64,000 nt of DNA. Origin: Brevibacillus centrosporus (GTDB taxonomy: Bacteria; Bacillota; Bacilli; Brevibacillales; Brevibacillaceae). A program made the position numbers and the translations under genes. The DNA is taken from assembly GCF_003710815.1 (NCBI RefSeq), contig NZ_RHHP01000023.1, positions 124,001 to 188,000 on the forward strand, read 5' to 3'. Of this stretch, positions 25,283 to 34,272 are shown piece by piece. How positions within the stretch are numbered: the first letter of the stretch is position 1; the number at the start of each line of letters is the position of its first letter. A model generated the notes under the pieces. That model did not search any database, was not told the DNA's origin, and worked only from the letters and a program-made list of their open reading frames with translations.

Positions 25283-26764
25283 ATGGATGAGCAATGGATC
25301 CAAAGCGTTGGCATCGACGTGGGAACCAGCACGACAAAAATGATCGTCAGCCGTCTGCGCCTGGGGCGAATGTCCAGTACGTTTTCCCTGCCCCGTTATC
25401 AGATTGTGGAGCGTCAGCTGCTTTATGCCAGTGCCGTTCATCCCACCCCTCTTATCGGCGCTGACGAAATAGACGCAGAAGGAATCGGTGCGATTCTGGC
25501 AGCGGAGTACGAGAGGGCAAAGATCAGCCTCTCCGCCATTAAATCAGGAGCGGTCATTATCACGGGAGAGACAGCTAGCAAGAAAAACGCGGAGCAGATT
25601 GTGCATCTGTTAGCAGAGCGATCGGGTGACTTCGTCGTGGCGACAGCGGGTGCAGACCTGGAAGGCGTGCTTGCCGGGAAGGGAGCCGGTGCGCAAAAAC
25701 GGTCTCTGTCCATCCAAGGAACAGTTGTGAATGTGGATATAGGAGGGGGCACTGCGAACGCAGCTTATTTTTACCGGGGAAAAGCCATCGCTACCGTCAC
25801 CTTTCACGTAGGAGGGCGCCTGATACGGCTGGATAAACGAGGTATGGTTCAGTACGTGTCACCCAATATCAAGTCTTGGCTGATGGCTAAGAAGCTGCAA
25901 GTCCAGCCCGGTATACAGCTCACAGTGGAGGAGATCGGGGAAATTGCCGGGGAAATGGTGCGGGATATGCTGGACTATGTAACGGGACGAGACAGGCAAG
26001 AGTCTGGGCTGCTGGTCCTTGGTCATCAACTGCGAGAAAGGATACCCGTCGAGGAGTTGTCCGTATCAGGAGGGGTGGGCCAGTTGATGACGGATCGTCC
26101 TGTTCATACGATGGCCCAGGTCAGCGAATACGGAGATTTTGGACCCATGCTTGGGTATGTTCTGCAGCAGGAGAGGAAAAAGGGGACTTACCTACTGCGA
26201 TGGATCGACCCGGAACAGACTGTCAGAGCGACTGTGATTGGTGCAGGCATGCAGAGTACAAAGATCAGCGGTTCTACGGTACATATCAAGCCTGAACTTT
26301 TGCCGATCCGCAATATCCCGATTCTCAAGCTGGAGCTGACAGCTGAGCATTTGCATGATTCCAGCAGGCTGCATTCAGAGGTAGCGGCTGTGTACGACAT
26401 GGGTCAGCGTTTGTTTGAGAGAACGACAGAGATCCCGTTTGCCCTTTCCTTATCTGGCATCCGCTATTGTTCCTATCAGCAGCTTCAACGGATCGCAGAC
26501 GAGCTGACGCTTCCATACCGTCATCAGTTTGCTGACAGTCCAACCATGGTTGTCCTCTGTGAGTTGGATATGGCAAAAGCACTCGGGCAAGCTTTGGAGC
26601 TGCGATGCAAGGGAAAACCGCACATCATTTGTATCGATCAGGTACGCGTCGAGTACGGCGACTACATCGACTTGGGCGAACCTATCTCCGGCACGATTAT
26701 CCCGGTCGTCGTCAAAACGCTAGCCTTTGATGAACACACTTCGATAAAGGGGGGGACGAGATGA
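25283..26764 (+). CDS. eutA: Ethanolamine ammonia-lyase reactivating factor EutA
   Basis: 493 residues from ATG 25283 after GAGGAGG. It is an actin/Hsp70-fold ATPase that exchanges damaged adenosylcobalamin from EutBC. It has the phosphate-1 motif 'GIDVGTSTTKMIVSRL' (about 10-25), 'VVNVDIGGGTANAAYFYRG' and 'LSVSGGVGQLM'. It belongs to a three-gene eutA-eutB-eutC unit behind its own attenuator. Its TGA overlaps the eutB ATG. Confidence 0.95.
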   Translation: MDEQWIQSVGIDVGTSTTKMIVSRLRLGRMSSTFSLPRYQIVERQLLYASAVHPTPLIGADEIDAEGIGAILAAEYERAKISLSAIKSGAVIITGETASKKNAEQIVHLLAERSGDFVVATAGADLEGVLAGKGAGAQKRSLSIQGTVVNVDIGGGTANAAYFYRGKAIATVTFHVGGRLIRLDKRGMVQYVSPNIKSWLMAKKLQVQPGIQLTVEEIGEIAGEMVRDMLDYVTGRDRQESGLLVLGHQLRERIPVEELSVSGGVGQLMTDRPVHTMAQVSEYGDFGPMLGYVLQQERKKGTYLLRWIDPEQTVRATVIGAGMQSTKISGSTVHIKPELLPIRNIPILKLELTAEHLHDSSRLHSEVAAVYDMGQRLFERTTEIPFALSLSGIRYCSYQQLQRIADELTLPYRHQFADSPTMVVLCELDMAKALGQALELRCKGKPHIICIDQVRVEYGDYIDLGEPISGTIIPVVVKTLAFDEHTSIKGGTR

Positions 26765-28122
26765 TCACGAAAACAACGGTACTCGGGCAGACCTATCAAT
26801 TCCGCGACCTCAAAGAAATCTTCGCCAAGGCGAACGAGGATAAATCGGGGGATCAGCTGGCGGGTATAGCCGCCGAGGACTCACGTGAGCGTGTAGCAGC
26901 CAAACAGGTGCTGGCCGATCTGACGTTGGCGGATATCCGCAACCATCCGCTGCTGCCGCCAGAGGAGGACGAGGTCTCGCGCGTGATTGAGGCTGGCATC
27001 AACGAGAAGATCTACAACGAAATCAAGAACTGGAGCGTGTCAGAGCTTCGTGAGTACTTACTGAGCCATCAGGCGGGAGAAAGTGAGATCCGGCGAATCA
27101 GCCGGGGGCTGTCCAGCGAAATGATCGCAGCCACAACCAAGCTGATGAGCAATCTCGACCTGATTACGGCTGCGGCAAAAATACGAAACATTACGCACTG
27201 CAACACAGCGATCGGACAGCAAGGAGTGCTGGCATCACGTGTTCAGCCCAACCATCCCTCCGACAGCATCCAAGGCATCAAGGCTGCCCTGTACGAAGGG
27301 CTCAGCTACGGGATTGGCGATGCCGTCATCGGGGTCAACCCGGTCATCGATACGTCCGATAGCGTAAAAGACATCTTGCTGATGACGAAAGAAGTGATAA
27401 ACAAGTGGGAGATCCCCACCCAAAATTGTGTGCTCGCCCATGTCTCTACCCAAATGCGTGCCATCCGCCAAGGCGCGCCAGCTGATCTGATTTTCCAGAG
27501 CCTTGCGGGAAGTGAAGCGGGCAACCAGGCATTCGGGATCGACGTTGCCCTTCTGGATGAGGCCGATGAGCTGATGCGAAAGGAAGGCACTTCTACAGGT
27601 CCGAATATTTGGTACTTCGAGACGGGGCAGGGCTCTGAGCTGTCCTCTGAGGCTCACTTCGGCATCGACCAGCTGACGATGGAAGCCCGCTGCTATGGGC
27701 TTGCCCGCAAGTATCAGCCTTTCATCGTCAATACGGTCGTGGGTTTTATTGGCCCTGAATATTTGTATGACAGCAGACAAGTCATCCGGGCAGGGCTGGA
27801 GGATCACTTTATGGGCAAGCTCCACGGTCTGCCGATGGGCTGTGACGTGTGCTACACCAACCATATGAAGGTCGACCAGAACGATATGGACAATCTGGGC
27901 ATCCTGCTCTCGGCTGCAGGAGTAAATTTTGTCATCGGAGTAGCTATGGCAGATGATGTCATGCTCAATTATCAATCAACGAGCTTTCATGATATCGCCG
28001 CTTTCCGGGAGGTGCTCGGTTTGCGTCCAGCCCCGGCGTTTGAGAAGTGGCTGGAGAAGATGGGGATCATGGAACATGGCAAGCTGACGGCGATCGCGGG
28101 AGATCCAACGATTTTTATGTAA
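26761..28122 (+). CDS. eutB: Ethanolamine ammonia-lyase large subunit
   Basis: 453 residues, coupled to eutA by ATGA. It is a TIM-barrel subunit binding substrate; with EutC and adenosylcobalamin it splits ethanolamine into acetaldehyde and ammonia. Characteristic stretches are 'DLTLADIRNHPLLPPEEDEV', 'CNTAIGQQGVLASRVQPNHP', 'ETGQGSELSSEAHFGIDQLT' and 'GLPMGCDVCYTNHM'. The length matches EutB (453). Confidence 0.97.
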   Translation: MITKTTVLGQTYQFRDLKEIFAKANEDKSGDQLAGIAAEDSRERVAAKQVLADLTLADIRNHPLLPPEEDEVSRVIEAGINEKIYNEIKNWSVSELREYLLSHQAGESEIRRISRGLSSEMIAATTKLMSNLDLITAAAKIRNITHCNTAIGQQGVLASRVQPNHPSDSIQGIKAALYEGLSYGIGDAVIGVNPVIDTSDSVKDILLMTKEVINKWEIPTQNCVLAHVSTQMRAIRQGAPADLIFQSLAGSEAGNQAFGIDVALLDEADELMRKEGTSTGPNIWYFETGQGSELSSEAHFGIDQLTMEARCYGLARKYQPFIVNTVVGFIGPEYLYDSRQVIRAGLEDHFMGKLHGLPMGCDVCYTNHMKVDQNDMDNLGILLSAAGVNFVIGVAMADDVMLNYQSTSFHDIAAFREVLGLRPAPAFEKWLEKMGIMEHGKLTAIAGDPTIFM

Positions 28123-28141
28123 CCTAGGAGGTGTTCGGTTG

Positions 28142-29011
28142 ATGGAGCAGCAGTTGGAATATTTGGTCGACAAGGTCGTGGCAGAGCTGCAGAAAAAGCT
28201 GAGTGAAAGGGCGAGGAACGGTTCGGCGAAAGCTTTGGGAGCATTCGATGGTTCCGAGTCTCCTGTCCACGTAGTTGAAGAGGAGCGAGGGGCGAATGTC
28301 CCGAATCCGAAATGGCAGGAAGGCATGCAGGAGCTCTTGGACAGCACGCCTGCCCGGATCGGTGTGTGGCGTACGGGTGTCCGTCCCTTGACCCGGACCA
28401 TGCTTCAGCTCCGGCGTGACCATGCAGCGGCGGTCGATGCTGTGTATGGCGAAGTGCAGCAGTCGCTGCTCGACGAGTTTTCCCTGTTTACCGTGGAGAC
28501 GCAGTACGACAATACCGAGAATTACTTGAAGCGGCCGGATATGGGACGAATCCTCAACGAAGAAGGGGTGCGGCTGCTCCTGGAGCGCTGCCAAAAGAAG
28601 CCGCAGGTGCAAATTGTCGTCTCCGATGGGCTGAGTGCCAGCGCCGTTGATGCCAATCTGCGAGATGTCCTGCCTGCATTGCTGGACTCGTTAACCAGCT
28701 ATGGATTGAGCTGCGGCACACCGTTTTTCGTCAGAGGAGGACGTGTCGCGAGCATGGATCACATCGGAGAACTGCTGCAGCCGGAAGTGCTGGTGCTTCT
28801 CATTGGAGAGCGCCCTGGTCTGGTGACTGCCCACTCGATGAGCGCCTACATGTGCTATCGCCCGCGCAAAGGCATGGTGGAATCGGAACGCACTGTCATT
28901 TCCAACATCCATCGTCAGGGAACGTCGCCCATCGAGGCAGGCGCTCATATCGGGACTATTTTGAGCAAAATGCTGGAACAAAAGGCGAGCGGGGTCAAGC
29001 TGGTGCTCTAG
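28142..29011 (+). CDS. eutC: Ethanolamine ammonia-lyase small subunit
   Basis: 289 residues from ATG 28142, eight bases after TAGGAGGTG. It binds the cobalamin cofactor. It contains 'PARIGVWRTGVRPLTRTMLQ', 'LRRDHAAAVDAVYGEV', 'IVVSDGLSASAVDANL', 'LIGERPGLVTAHSMSAYMCY' and 'ISNIHRQGTSPIEAGAHI', all typical of EutC. The N-terminal ~60 residues are variable and may target the enzyme to the shell lumen. It is the last eut gene. No eutH, eutT, eutQ or eutG follows, so permease and adenosyltransferase must come from elsewhere. Confidence 0.96.
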   Translation: MEQQLEYLVDKVVAELQKKLSERARNGSAKALGAFDGSESPVHVVEEERGANVPNPKWQEGMQELLDSTPARIGVWRTGVRPLTRTMLQLRRDHAAAVDAVYGEVQQSLLDEFSLFTVETQYDNTENYLKRPDMGRILNEEGVRLLLERCQKKPQVQIVVSDGLSASAVDANLRDVLPALLDSLTSYGLSCGTPFFVRGGRVASMDHIGELLQPEVLVLLIGERPGLVTAHSMSAYMCYRPRKGMVESERTVISNIHRQGTSPIEAGAHIGTILSKMLEQKASGVKLVL

Positions 29012-29103
29012 TAATTGAAGTGGTTATTATTATCTTCTTTGTCTTCACTCCCGTATAAATGTTCTGAAAACAGTCAACGCTACTAGGGAGAGGAGAGGTG
29101 GAT

Positions 29104-29268
29104 ATGTTTGGTAGGAAACGAAAGAGTAGTCGAAACGAAAAGAAGCCTGAAGTCAGACTTCTAAGAGAGTTCAAAGTAGGAGATACAGTTGAAGTATCAG
29201 TTTATCAAATGAGTCGTTCCTATAAGCCTGATTTACCTTCGAATAGAGAGCAGCAAGGAAAAAAATAA
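29104..29268 (+). CDS. Unrecognised 54-residue basic protein
   Basis: ATG 29104 follows GGAGAGGAGAGG closely and runs to TAA 29266-29268. The protein begins MFGRKRKSSRNEKK, is strongly basic at the N-terminus and has a central 'LLREFKVGDTVEVSVYQMSR' that could form a small beta structure. It has no membrane segment or cysteine. It heads a run of three genes with lower GC and different codon use than the flanking eut and aminopeptidase genes. No family recognised. Confidence 0.55.
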   Translation: MFGRKRKSSRNEKKPEVRLLREFKVGDTVEVSVYQMSRSYKPDLPSNREQQGKK

Positions 29269-29349
29269 AATAGTCAAACCCTCTACACCTTTCAGTTCTT
29301 TCCTGTAAAATAAAGGAATAGTTGGATCGGGTAGGGGGATTTTTGTCTG

Positions 29350-30198
29350 ATGATTCAAAAAACATTCACATTGTTAAGAGAAAAATTATACGGGGTGTTT
29401 GTGGCTGGGGTGCTACTTGTCATCGGGAGTTTAGTTGGTGAGTTAAAGGAAGTATACAGTACGATCATTCTTCCTTTTGTATCCATGGCAAACTTACTGG
29501 AATCCTATCAAGATGCTAATAATTTCACCAAGCTATTGTTTAGTGCTATTTGTATTATGATTTATTTGGCGGTTGTTAGCTATATCCCCTTGCTGATTGC
29601 AAAAGATCGTAAACAAATAGAAAAATCTTCCCCTGCACCTGAGATCATGCTTTATACGGAGGAAATCTCTGCTGCAATGGAAGTCATAGAAAAACCAGGC
29701 GTCCAAGAAATCGAAATTACGAATACAGTTGATCATTTAATGAGAAGGATTGGGATGCAAGCCATGAGTATCTTCCCAGGGTTAGATCACCGGTTTGTGA
29801 GGGCATCGTTTTTAGTGACCAATTTAGAAGGGAACATCATGGTTGTTAGTCTTGGCCGGCATTTTGGACTTACAGAACTTGATATGAAAATGGTTGATGA
29901 AATCTTGGGCATGCCAGATAATCCCTATTTAAAAGGGAACGTACGGGAGTTATTTCCTGCAAATGACATGGAGGCTATAGGGTTTATACGTAATCAAGGT
30001 CCTAATTTTCGATTTGGGTACGTAATTATGCTGCCTAGCAAAGAAATGATTACTATGGAAACGGAAGCCCACTTCAAGGCTGCGGCAGTGGCCGTACAGC
30101 ATATCGTCTACATGGACAAGTTATGGAAACTTATGGTATCCTATAGTCAAAATCTTGATGGAGGTGGAAGCGATGGAAGTAGTAGATCAAGAGCGTAA
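29350..30198 (+). CDS. Membrane-anchored protein with GAF-like cytoplasmic domain
   Basis: 282 residues from ATG 29350; AGGGGG lies about a dozen bases upstream, a loose ribosome site. Two membrane segments are clear: 'VFVAGVLLVIGSLVG' (about 16-30) and 'LLFSAICIMIYLAVVSYIPL' (about 62-82). Residues 105-270 are soluble and read like a GAF-type sensor ('RRIGMQAMSIFPGLDHRF', 'RASFLVTNLEGNIMVVSLG', then 'FRFGYVIMLPSKEM' and a closing helix). There is no kinase, HTH or enzyme motif. AT-rich, unlike its surroundings. The end overlaps the next gene by 26 bases, so they act as a pair. Function unknown. Confidence 0.7.
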   Translation: MIQKTFTLLREKLYGVFVAGVLLVIGSLVGELKEVYSTIILPFVSMANLLESYQDANNFTKLLFSAICIMIYLAVVSYIPLLIAKDRKQIEKSSPAPEIMLYTEEISAAMEVIEKPGVQEIEITNTVDHLMRRIGMQAMSIFPGLDHRFVRASFLVTNLEGNIMVVSLGRHFGLTELDMKMVDEILGMPDNPYLKGNVRELFPANDMEAIGFIRNQGPNFRFGYVIMLPSKEMITMETEAHFKAAAVAVQHIVYMDKLWKLMVSYSQNLDGGGSDGSSRSRA

Positions 30199-30412
30199 AG
30201 GTATAACGACGAACGGGACTGAATTCAGTGTTGCAGTCTATCGCCCAACGAAAAAGATCCTTCCAGCTGAGAGAGTCTCCTTTTCAGACGATCACACCGC
30301 CATCCTGAAAGAAATCCTACAGGGGCAGGGTGAAATAGCCGCAGGTACTGAAAAATCAAAAGCAAAATCGACAGGTTTGATTCAGTCGATTAAAGATTAT
30401 TTTCATAAATAG
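30173..30412 (+). CDS. Unrecognised 79-residue protein
   Basis: ATG 30173 follows GGAGGTGGAAGCG; the frame is open to 30155, but that start would overlap the ribosome site. It begins MEVVDQERKGITTNGTEF and ends in a basic amphipathic helix 'STGLIQSIKDYFHK'. The middle 'KKILPAERVSFSDDHTAILK' is polar. It is translationally tied to the upstream membrane/GAF-like protein and may be its output partner, which is inference only. Confidence 0.6.
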   Translation: MEVVDQERKGITTNGTEFSVAVYRPTKKILPAERVSFSDDHTAILKEILQGQGEIAAGTEKSKAKSTGLIQSIKDYFHK

Positions 30413-30512
30413 CATTACGAGGAGACCCCAGCGGTTTCCTTTTCTATTTGTGCCCCCCGTTTTTAAGAGGCATAATAGATTTGAGGATCAAGTCGAAAGG
30501 GATGGGACAAAC

Positions 30513-31460
30513 ATGAAGCTGATTGAGAACAGCAAGGGAATCCTGACGAGCTGCATGGCTTTGAAACCGGGCGAATCTTTTCTAGTTGTCGCCGACGACA
30601 TAAAACGTGAGCTGGGGCAAGCCCTGTGGGAGGCTGGCAGAGAACTGGGAGCCGAGTCCGTCCTGATGGTGATGCAGGAGCGCGAGAAAAGCGGACAGGA
30701 ACCGCCGGCAATCGTAGCAGAAGCGATGAAAAACGCAGATGTAGTTGTCTGTGTAACAGAGCATTCGTTGACGCATACCAAGGCGCGCAAAGAGGCGGCT
30801 GCCAACGGGACACGACTCGCGACCATGCCTGGCATTACAGAGGATATGTTTTTAGAAGGGGCAATCGCTGCTGACTATACTCAAGTGAAGAGCTTGACGG
30901 AGAAAGTAACGGAAATGCTCAGTGCAGCAAGTACCGTACGAATTGAAAAAGAAGGCAAGAGCCTCCAGTTCTCCATCGCGAGCCGTCCCGGTGTTCCGAG
31001 TACGGGTATGTATGTGAATCCAGGCGAATCAGGCAATCTTCCTTCTGGGGAAGCCTACATCGCACCTGTAGAGGGCTCGGCGCATGGCCAGATTGTGGTC
31101 GACGGCTCCATTTCCGGAATCGGAAAAGTGGACAGCCCGGCGCTGCTGACTGTGGAAAATGGCCGTATCACTTCTACAGAAGGAGCTGCCGGCGAGAGAC
31201 TGTTGCAGATTTTGGGCGAGCAGGACGGGCGCATGCTGGGTGAATTCGGGATCGGCACCAATGACAAGGCTCGCATTACCGGAGTCGTTTTGGAGGACGA
31301 AAAAGTCTACGGGACGATTCACGTAGCATTTGGCAGCAACAACACCTTTGGTGGAACCATCGTCGCGGGTGTTCATATCGATTGTGTCGTCAAAGAACCA
31401 GACGTGTATTTGGACGATCGTCTGATCATGAAAAAAGGTCAGCTGCTGGACCTGGTATAA
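30513..31460 (+). CDS. M29-type aminopeptidase (leucyl aminopeptidase family)
   Basis: 315 residues from ATG 30513 behind AAAGGGATGGG; the frame is open to 30450 without a ribosome site. The sequence has an N-terminal alpha/beta part ('ESFLVVADDIKRELGQALWE', 'MKNADVVVCVTEHSLTHTKA') and a C-terminal metal-binding part ('GMLGEFGIGTNDKARITG', 'GTIHVAFGSNNTFGG', 'HIDCVVKEPDVYLDD') as in M29-related aminopeptidases. It should be a cytosolic metallo-aminopeptidase. Monocistronic. Confidence 0.85.
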   Translation: MKLIENSKGILTSCMALKPGESFLVVADDIKRELGQALWEAGRELGAESVLMVMQEREKSGQEPPAIVAEAMKNADVVVCVTEHSLTHTKARKEAAANGTRLATMPGITEDMFLEGAIAADYTQVKSLTEKVTEMLSAASTVRIEKEGKSLQFSIASRPGVPSTGMYVNPGESGNLPSGEAYIAPVEGSAHGQIVVDGSISGIGKVDSPALLTVENGRITSTEGAAGERLLQILGEQDGRMLGEFGIGTNDKARITGVVLEDEKVYGTIHVAFGSNNTFGGTIVAGVHIDCVVKEPDVYLDDRLIMKKGQLLDLV

Positions 31461-31489
31461 ACGAAGGACAGAGCAGCAGGCAAAACGAA

Positions 31490-31514
31490 AGCCCCTCCCG
31501 TTTAGAGAGGGGCT
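31490..31514. terminator. Bidirectional terminator hairpin
   Basis: AGCCCCTC / GAGGGGCT is a perfect 8-bp stem. On the minus strand it is followed by TTTCGTTTT. It lies between the aminopeptidase (+) and the truncated SDR gene (-). Confidence 0.75.
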
Positions 31515-31541
31515 ATTCCATGTAGAAAAAGCAAGAAAGTT

Positions 31542-32110
31542 TTACTTAAACGAAGCGTAGCCTTCGTCGACCATGACCACGCTGCCGTTGATTGCGCTTG
31601 CTTCCGGAAGAGACAGCAGATAAACCGAGTCCGCGATTTGCTCGGGCTGAGTCAATTTGTTGTCCATGACTTTCGTTTTCATTGAGTCAAGCATACCGGA
31701 ATCCTTGTAGCCTTGAATGATAGGCGTATCCACTGCACCAGGTGCGACCCCTACCACACGAATGCCGTAAGCAGCCAGCTCCAGAGCAGCTGATTTTGTC
31801 ATCATGATCACGGCACCTTTTGTGGCGTGATAAGCAAAAGTACCTGGAGAAGCCAAGAACCCGAAAACGGAAGCCATGTTGATAATCACACCTTTGATGC
31901 CAAGCTCCCGCATTTTTTTGCCGGCGGCCATAATGCCATGAGCGACCCCATGCTGATTGACGTTGATGACAGCGTGGTAATGGCTCCATTCCAAATCAGG
32001 GACAGGCGTTAGGCGACCGATTCCTGCATTGTTGAACATGACATCCATTCGACCGAAAGTGGCTACAGATTTATCCACTAAAGCCTCGACGTCCTCGTAT
32101 TTCGAAGCTG
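31542..32110 (-). pseudogene. 5'-truncated short-chain dehydrogenase
   Basis: SDR homology runs from about 'SKYEDVEALVDKSVATFGRM' to the end and includes NNAG ('MDVMFNNAGIGRL'), the catalytic Ser/Tyr/Lys region ('INMASVFGFLASPGTFAYHA', 'TKGAVIMMTKSAALELAAYG') and the C-terminal 'ASAINGSVVMVDEGYASFK'. The first ~35 codons with the GxxxGxG nucleotide loop are missing. Upstream, the frame runs backward into a LysR gene fragment (to 32219), which is not SDR sequence. It lacks a ribosome site and cofactor loop, so it is probably inactive. It lost its start in the same deletion that cut the LysR gene. Confidence 0.85.
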
Positions 32111-32617
32111 TCAGCCAAGCCATATCCATACTGGAAGCGGAACTGGGGCTTGTCATCTTTACTCGTTCACGGGGAAAGGGCGCCATGTCCACTCCGGAGG
32201 GAAAAGTGATCATTTCCAAGGCGCAGGAAAATCCTGTTAAAGGTAGGGCTGAGGCAACCGCCTATAGCAGTATCGTGAGCGGCGAGCTGCGCATCGCGAC
32301 GATTCCGGGGCCGATGCATTTACTACCAGATCCGTGCGCACATCCAGAGTCTGGAGGCAAACTATGGGCAATTCGATATCCTGTTTACTTCGAATAATGT
32401 GCAGGCGATACAAAATGCGGTCTTATCGGCGATAGGAGTAACCGTCGGCCTGCACTATTCCTTTTCCAAGCATGTGTCTACAGGCAGCCAGGATATCATC
32501 GCGATAGAGCTGGATCGACCTGACGAGAAGCCTATCTACTATGGCTGGGCGATGCGTAAGGGAAAGCAGTCCTCGCTAATCGCCAAGAAGTTCATCCAAC
32601 GACTCGACCTCGGCTGA
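32105..32617 (+). pseudogene. Decayed LysR-family regulator
   Basis: From about 32105 the plus strand encodes 'AVSQAISILEAELGLVIFTR' and 'GKGAMSTPEGKVIISKAQE', the second half of a LysR helix-turn-helix; the first half is gone. The frame then passes 'SGELRIATIPGPMH' and breaks. After a shift of frame near 32320 it resumes with 'NYGQFDILFTSNNVQAIQNA' and 'SAIGVTVGLHYSFSKH' to TGA 32617, with much of the effector domain deleted. It was probably divergent from the neighbouring SDR gene before a deletion joined their interiors. Confidence 0.85.
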
Positions 32618-32712
32618 GGTTATGGGCTTGCTGCTCGTGCGCTGGCTGGCAGAGATGAAACTTGGATGGAAATGGTGTAAAATGGGAGAATCATGAAGGT
32701 GGATGTGGGGTA

Positions 32713-34158
32713 ATGCTGTTGCTCGAACAAATCGTCGCGGTCATCTCGATCGGCAATGTCATGTTGGCCGCTGTCCTGATCTTTATGGAGCGGCGCAATA
32801 TCGCAGCTACCTGGGCGTGGTTGATGGTGCTGCTGTTTTTACCAGGAATCGGTTTTATCGTTTATTTGATATTCGGTCAAAAGCTGAGCAAAAAGAAGCT
32901 GTATCGTCTGAAGGAGGGGGAGTTTTCTCACTTCCGGACAGCTGTTGATAAGCAGAAGTACTTGCTGGAAAACGGGAAAATGGAAGTGAATGACCCTGCG
33001 ATGGAGCGGCATCGCGACATGATTTACATGAATGTGGTCAGTGATGGGGCGTATTATACGCAAGATAATGCGATTAAGGTGTTTCTGGAAGGAAACAGCC
33101 TGTTTGCCGACATGTTCGGACAGATTGAAAAAGCGCAGGAGCATATCCATTTGCTGTACTATACGATTCGAAACGATGAGCTGGGCAGCGAGCTGATGAA
33201 CATCCTCGTCAAAAAGGCATCGGAAGGCGTGCAAGTCCGGCTCCTGTATGACGCAGTAGGATCAGCAGGGATTCCGTCTCGGTTTTTCAAGCCTTTGCTG
33301 GCAGCTGGAGGAGAAGCGGTCCCGTTTTTCCCAGCATCGTTTTCCTTCATCAATTTCCGGGTGAACTTTCGCAACCATAGGAAGCTGACGATCGTTGACG
33401 GGAAGGTCGGATATTTGGGTGGCTTCAACATCGGAGACGAGTACGTAGGCAAGAAAAAGCTGGGGTATTGGCGAGACACGCATTTGCGGATTGAGGGAAA
33501 AGCGGTGTACATGCTGCAAGCGCGCTTTTTCCTCGACTGGAACCTGTCTTCTCCCAAGCGCATGGCAGAGGCGATCACGTATTTCCCGGAGACGCACGGG
33601 CCAGCAGATGGGATTGGCGTGCAGATCGTGTCCAGTGGCCCCAATTCGGAAAAGCATCAAATCCTGCATGCGAACCTGAAAATGATCTACAAGGCACGAC
33701 AGACGATTTACTTGCAAACCCCTTATTTCATACCGGATGAAAGTATTTTGACTGCGCTAAAAATGGCGGTGATGTCAGGTGTCGATGTCCGTGTGATGGT
33801 ACCGGGAAAGCCGGATCATCTGATGGTTTTTTGGGCGACTCATTCCTATCTGGGGGAGCTGTTGAAAAGTGGTGTGCGCTGCTACCTGTATGAAAAGGGC
33901 TTTATGCATGCGAAAACTATGGTAGTGGACACCCAAATTTCATCGGTCGGTACAGCCAATATCGATATTCGCAGCTTCAAGCTGAACTTTGAGACAAATG
34001 CCTACCTGTATGACACGCGGATGGCGGAAAAGCTGGAGGCACTGTTTATCGCCGATATGGCCGATTGCCGGGAACTGACGATTGAGGAGTACATGAACCG
34101 CCCGTTGCGTTCGCGAATTCAGGAATCACTGACGAGGCTACTGTCCCCGATTTTTTAG
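32713..34158 (+). CDS. cls: Cardiolipin synthase
   Basis: 481 residues from ATG 32713; a longer frame to 32662 lacks support. It condenses two phosphatidylglycerols to cardiolipin at the membrane. Two N-terminal membrane helices (about 5-25 and 33-54) precede two phospholipase-D domains with intact HKD motifs: His222/Lys224/Asp229 ('NHRKLTIVDGKVGYLGG') and His399/Lys401/Asp406 ('FMHAKTMVVDTQISSVGTAN'). The length is standard for ClsA. Monocistronic with its own terminator. Confidence 0.95.
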   Translation: MLLLEQIVAVISIGNVMLAAVLIFMERRNIAATWAWLMVLLFLPGIGFIVYLIFGQKLSKKKLYRLKEGEFSHFRTAVDKQKYLLENGKMEVNDPAMERHRDMIYMNVVSDGAYYTQDNAIKVFLEGNSLFADMFGQIEKAQEHIHLLYYTIRNDELGSELMNILVKKASEGVQVRLLYDAVGSAGIPSRFFKPLLAAGGEAVPFFPASFSFINFRVNFRNHRKLTIVDGKVGYLGGFNIGDEYVGKKKLGYWRDTHLRIEGKAVYMLQARFFLDWNLSSPKRMAEAITYFPETHGPADGIGVQIVSSGPNSEKHQILHANLKMIYKARQTIYLQTPYFIPDESILTALKMAVMSGVDVRVMVPGKPDHLMVFWATHSYLGELLKSGVRCYLYEKGFMHAKTMVVDTQISSVGTANIDIRSFKLNFETNAYLYDTRMAEKLEALFIADMADCRELTIEEYMNRPLRSRIQESLTRLLSPIF

Positions 34159-34171
34159 GCCAGCGAATAGA

Positions 34172-34218
34172 AGACCCACTCATCCATTGCCGTTGCGGCA
34201 AGGAGAGCGGGTCTTTTT
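34172..34218 (+). terminator. Terminator of cls
   Basis: AGACCC (34172-34177) pairs with GGGTCT (34209-34214). An inner TTGCC/GGCAA hairpin lies inside, and five T follow. Confidence 0.8.
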
Positions 34219-34272
34219 GCTGTGCGATGGACTTTGTAAGCTAGCTTAGGCTGTACCCAGCTTCACGCCTTT

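Noticed and set aside
32029..32110. Start of the LysR remnant at the ATG at 32029
   Set aside because: The 25 codons before about 32105 are the reverse complement of SDR coding sequence, not LysR, and no ribosome site precedes the ATG.
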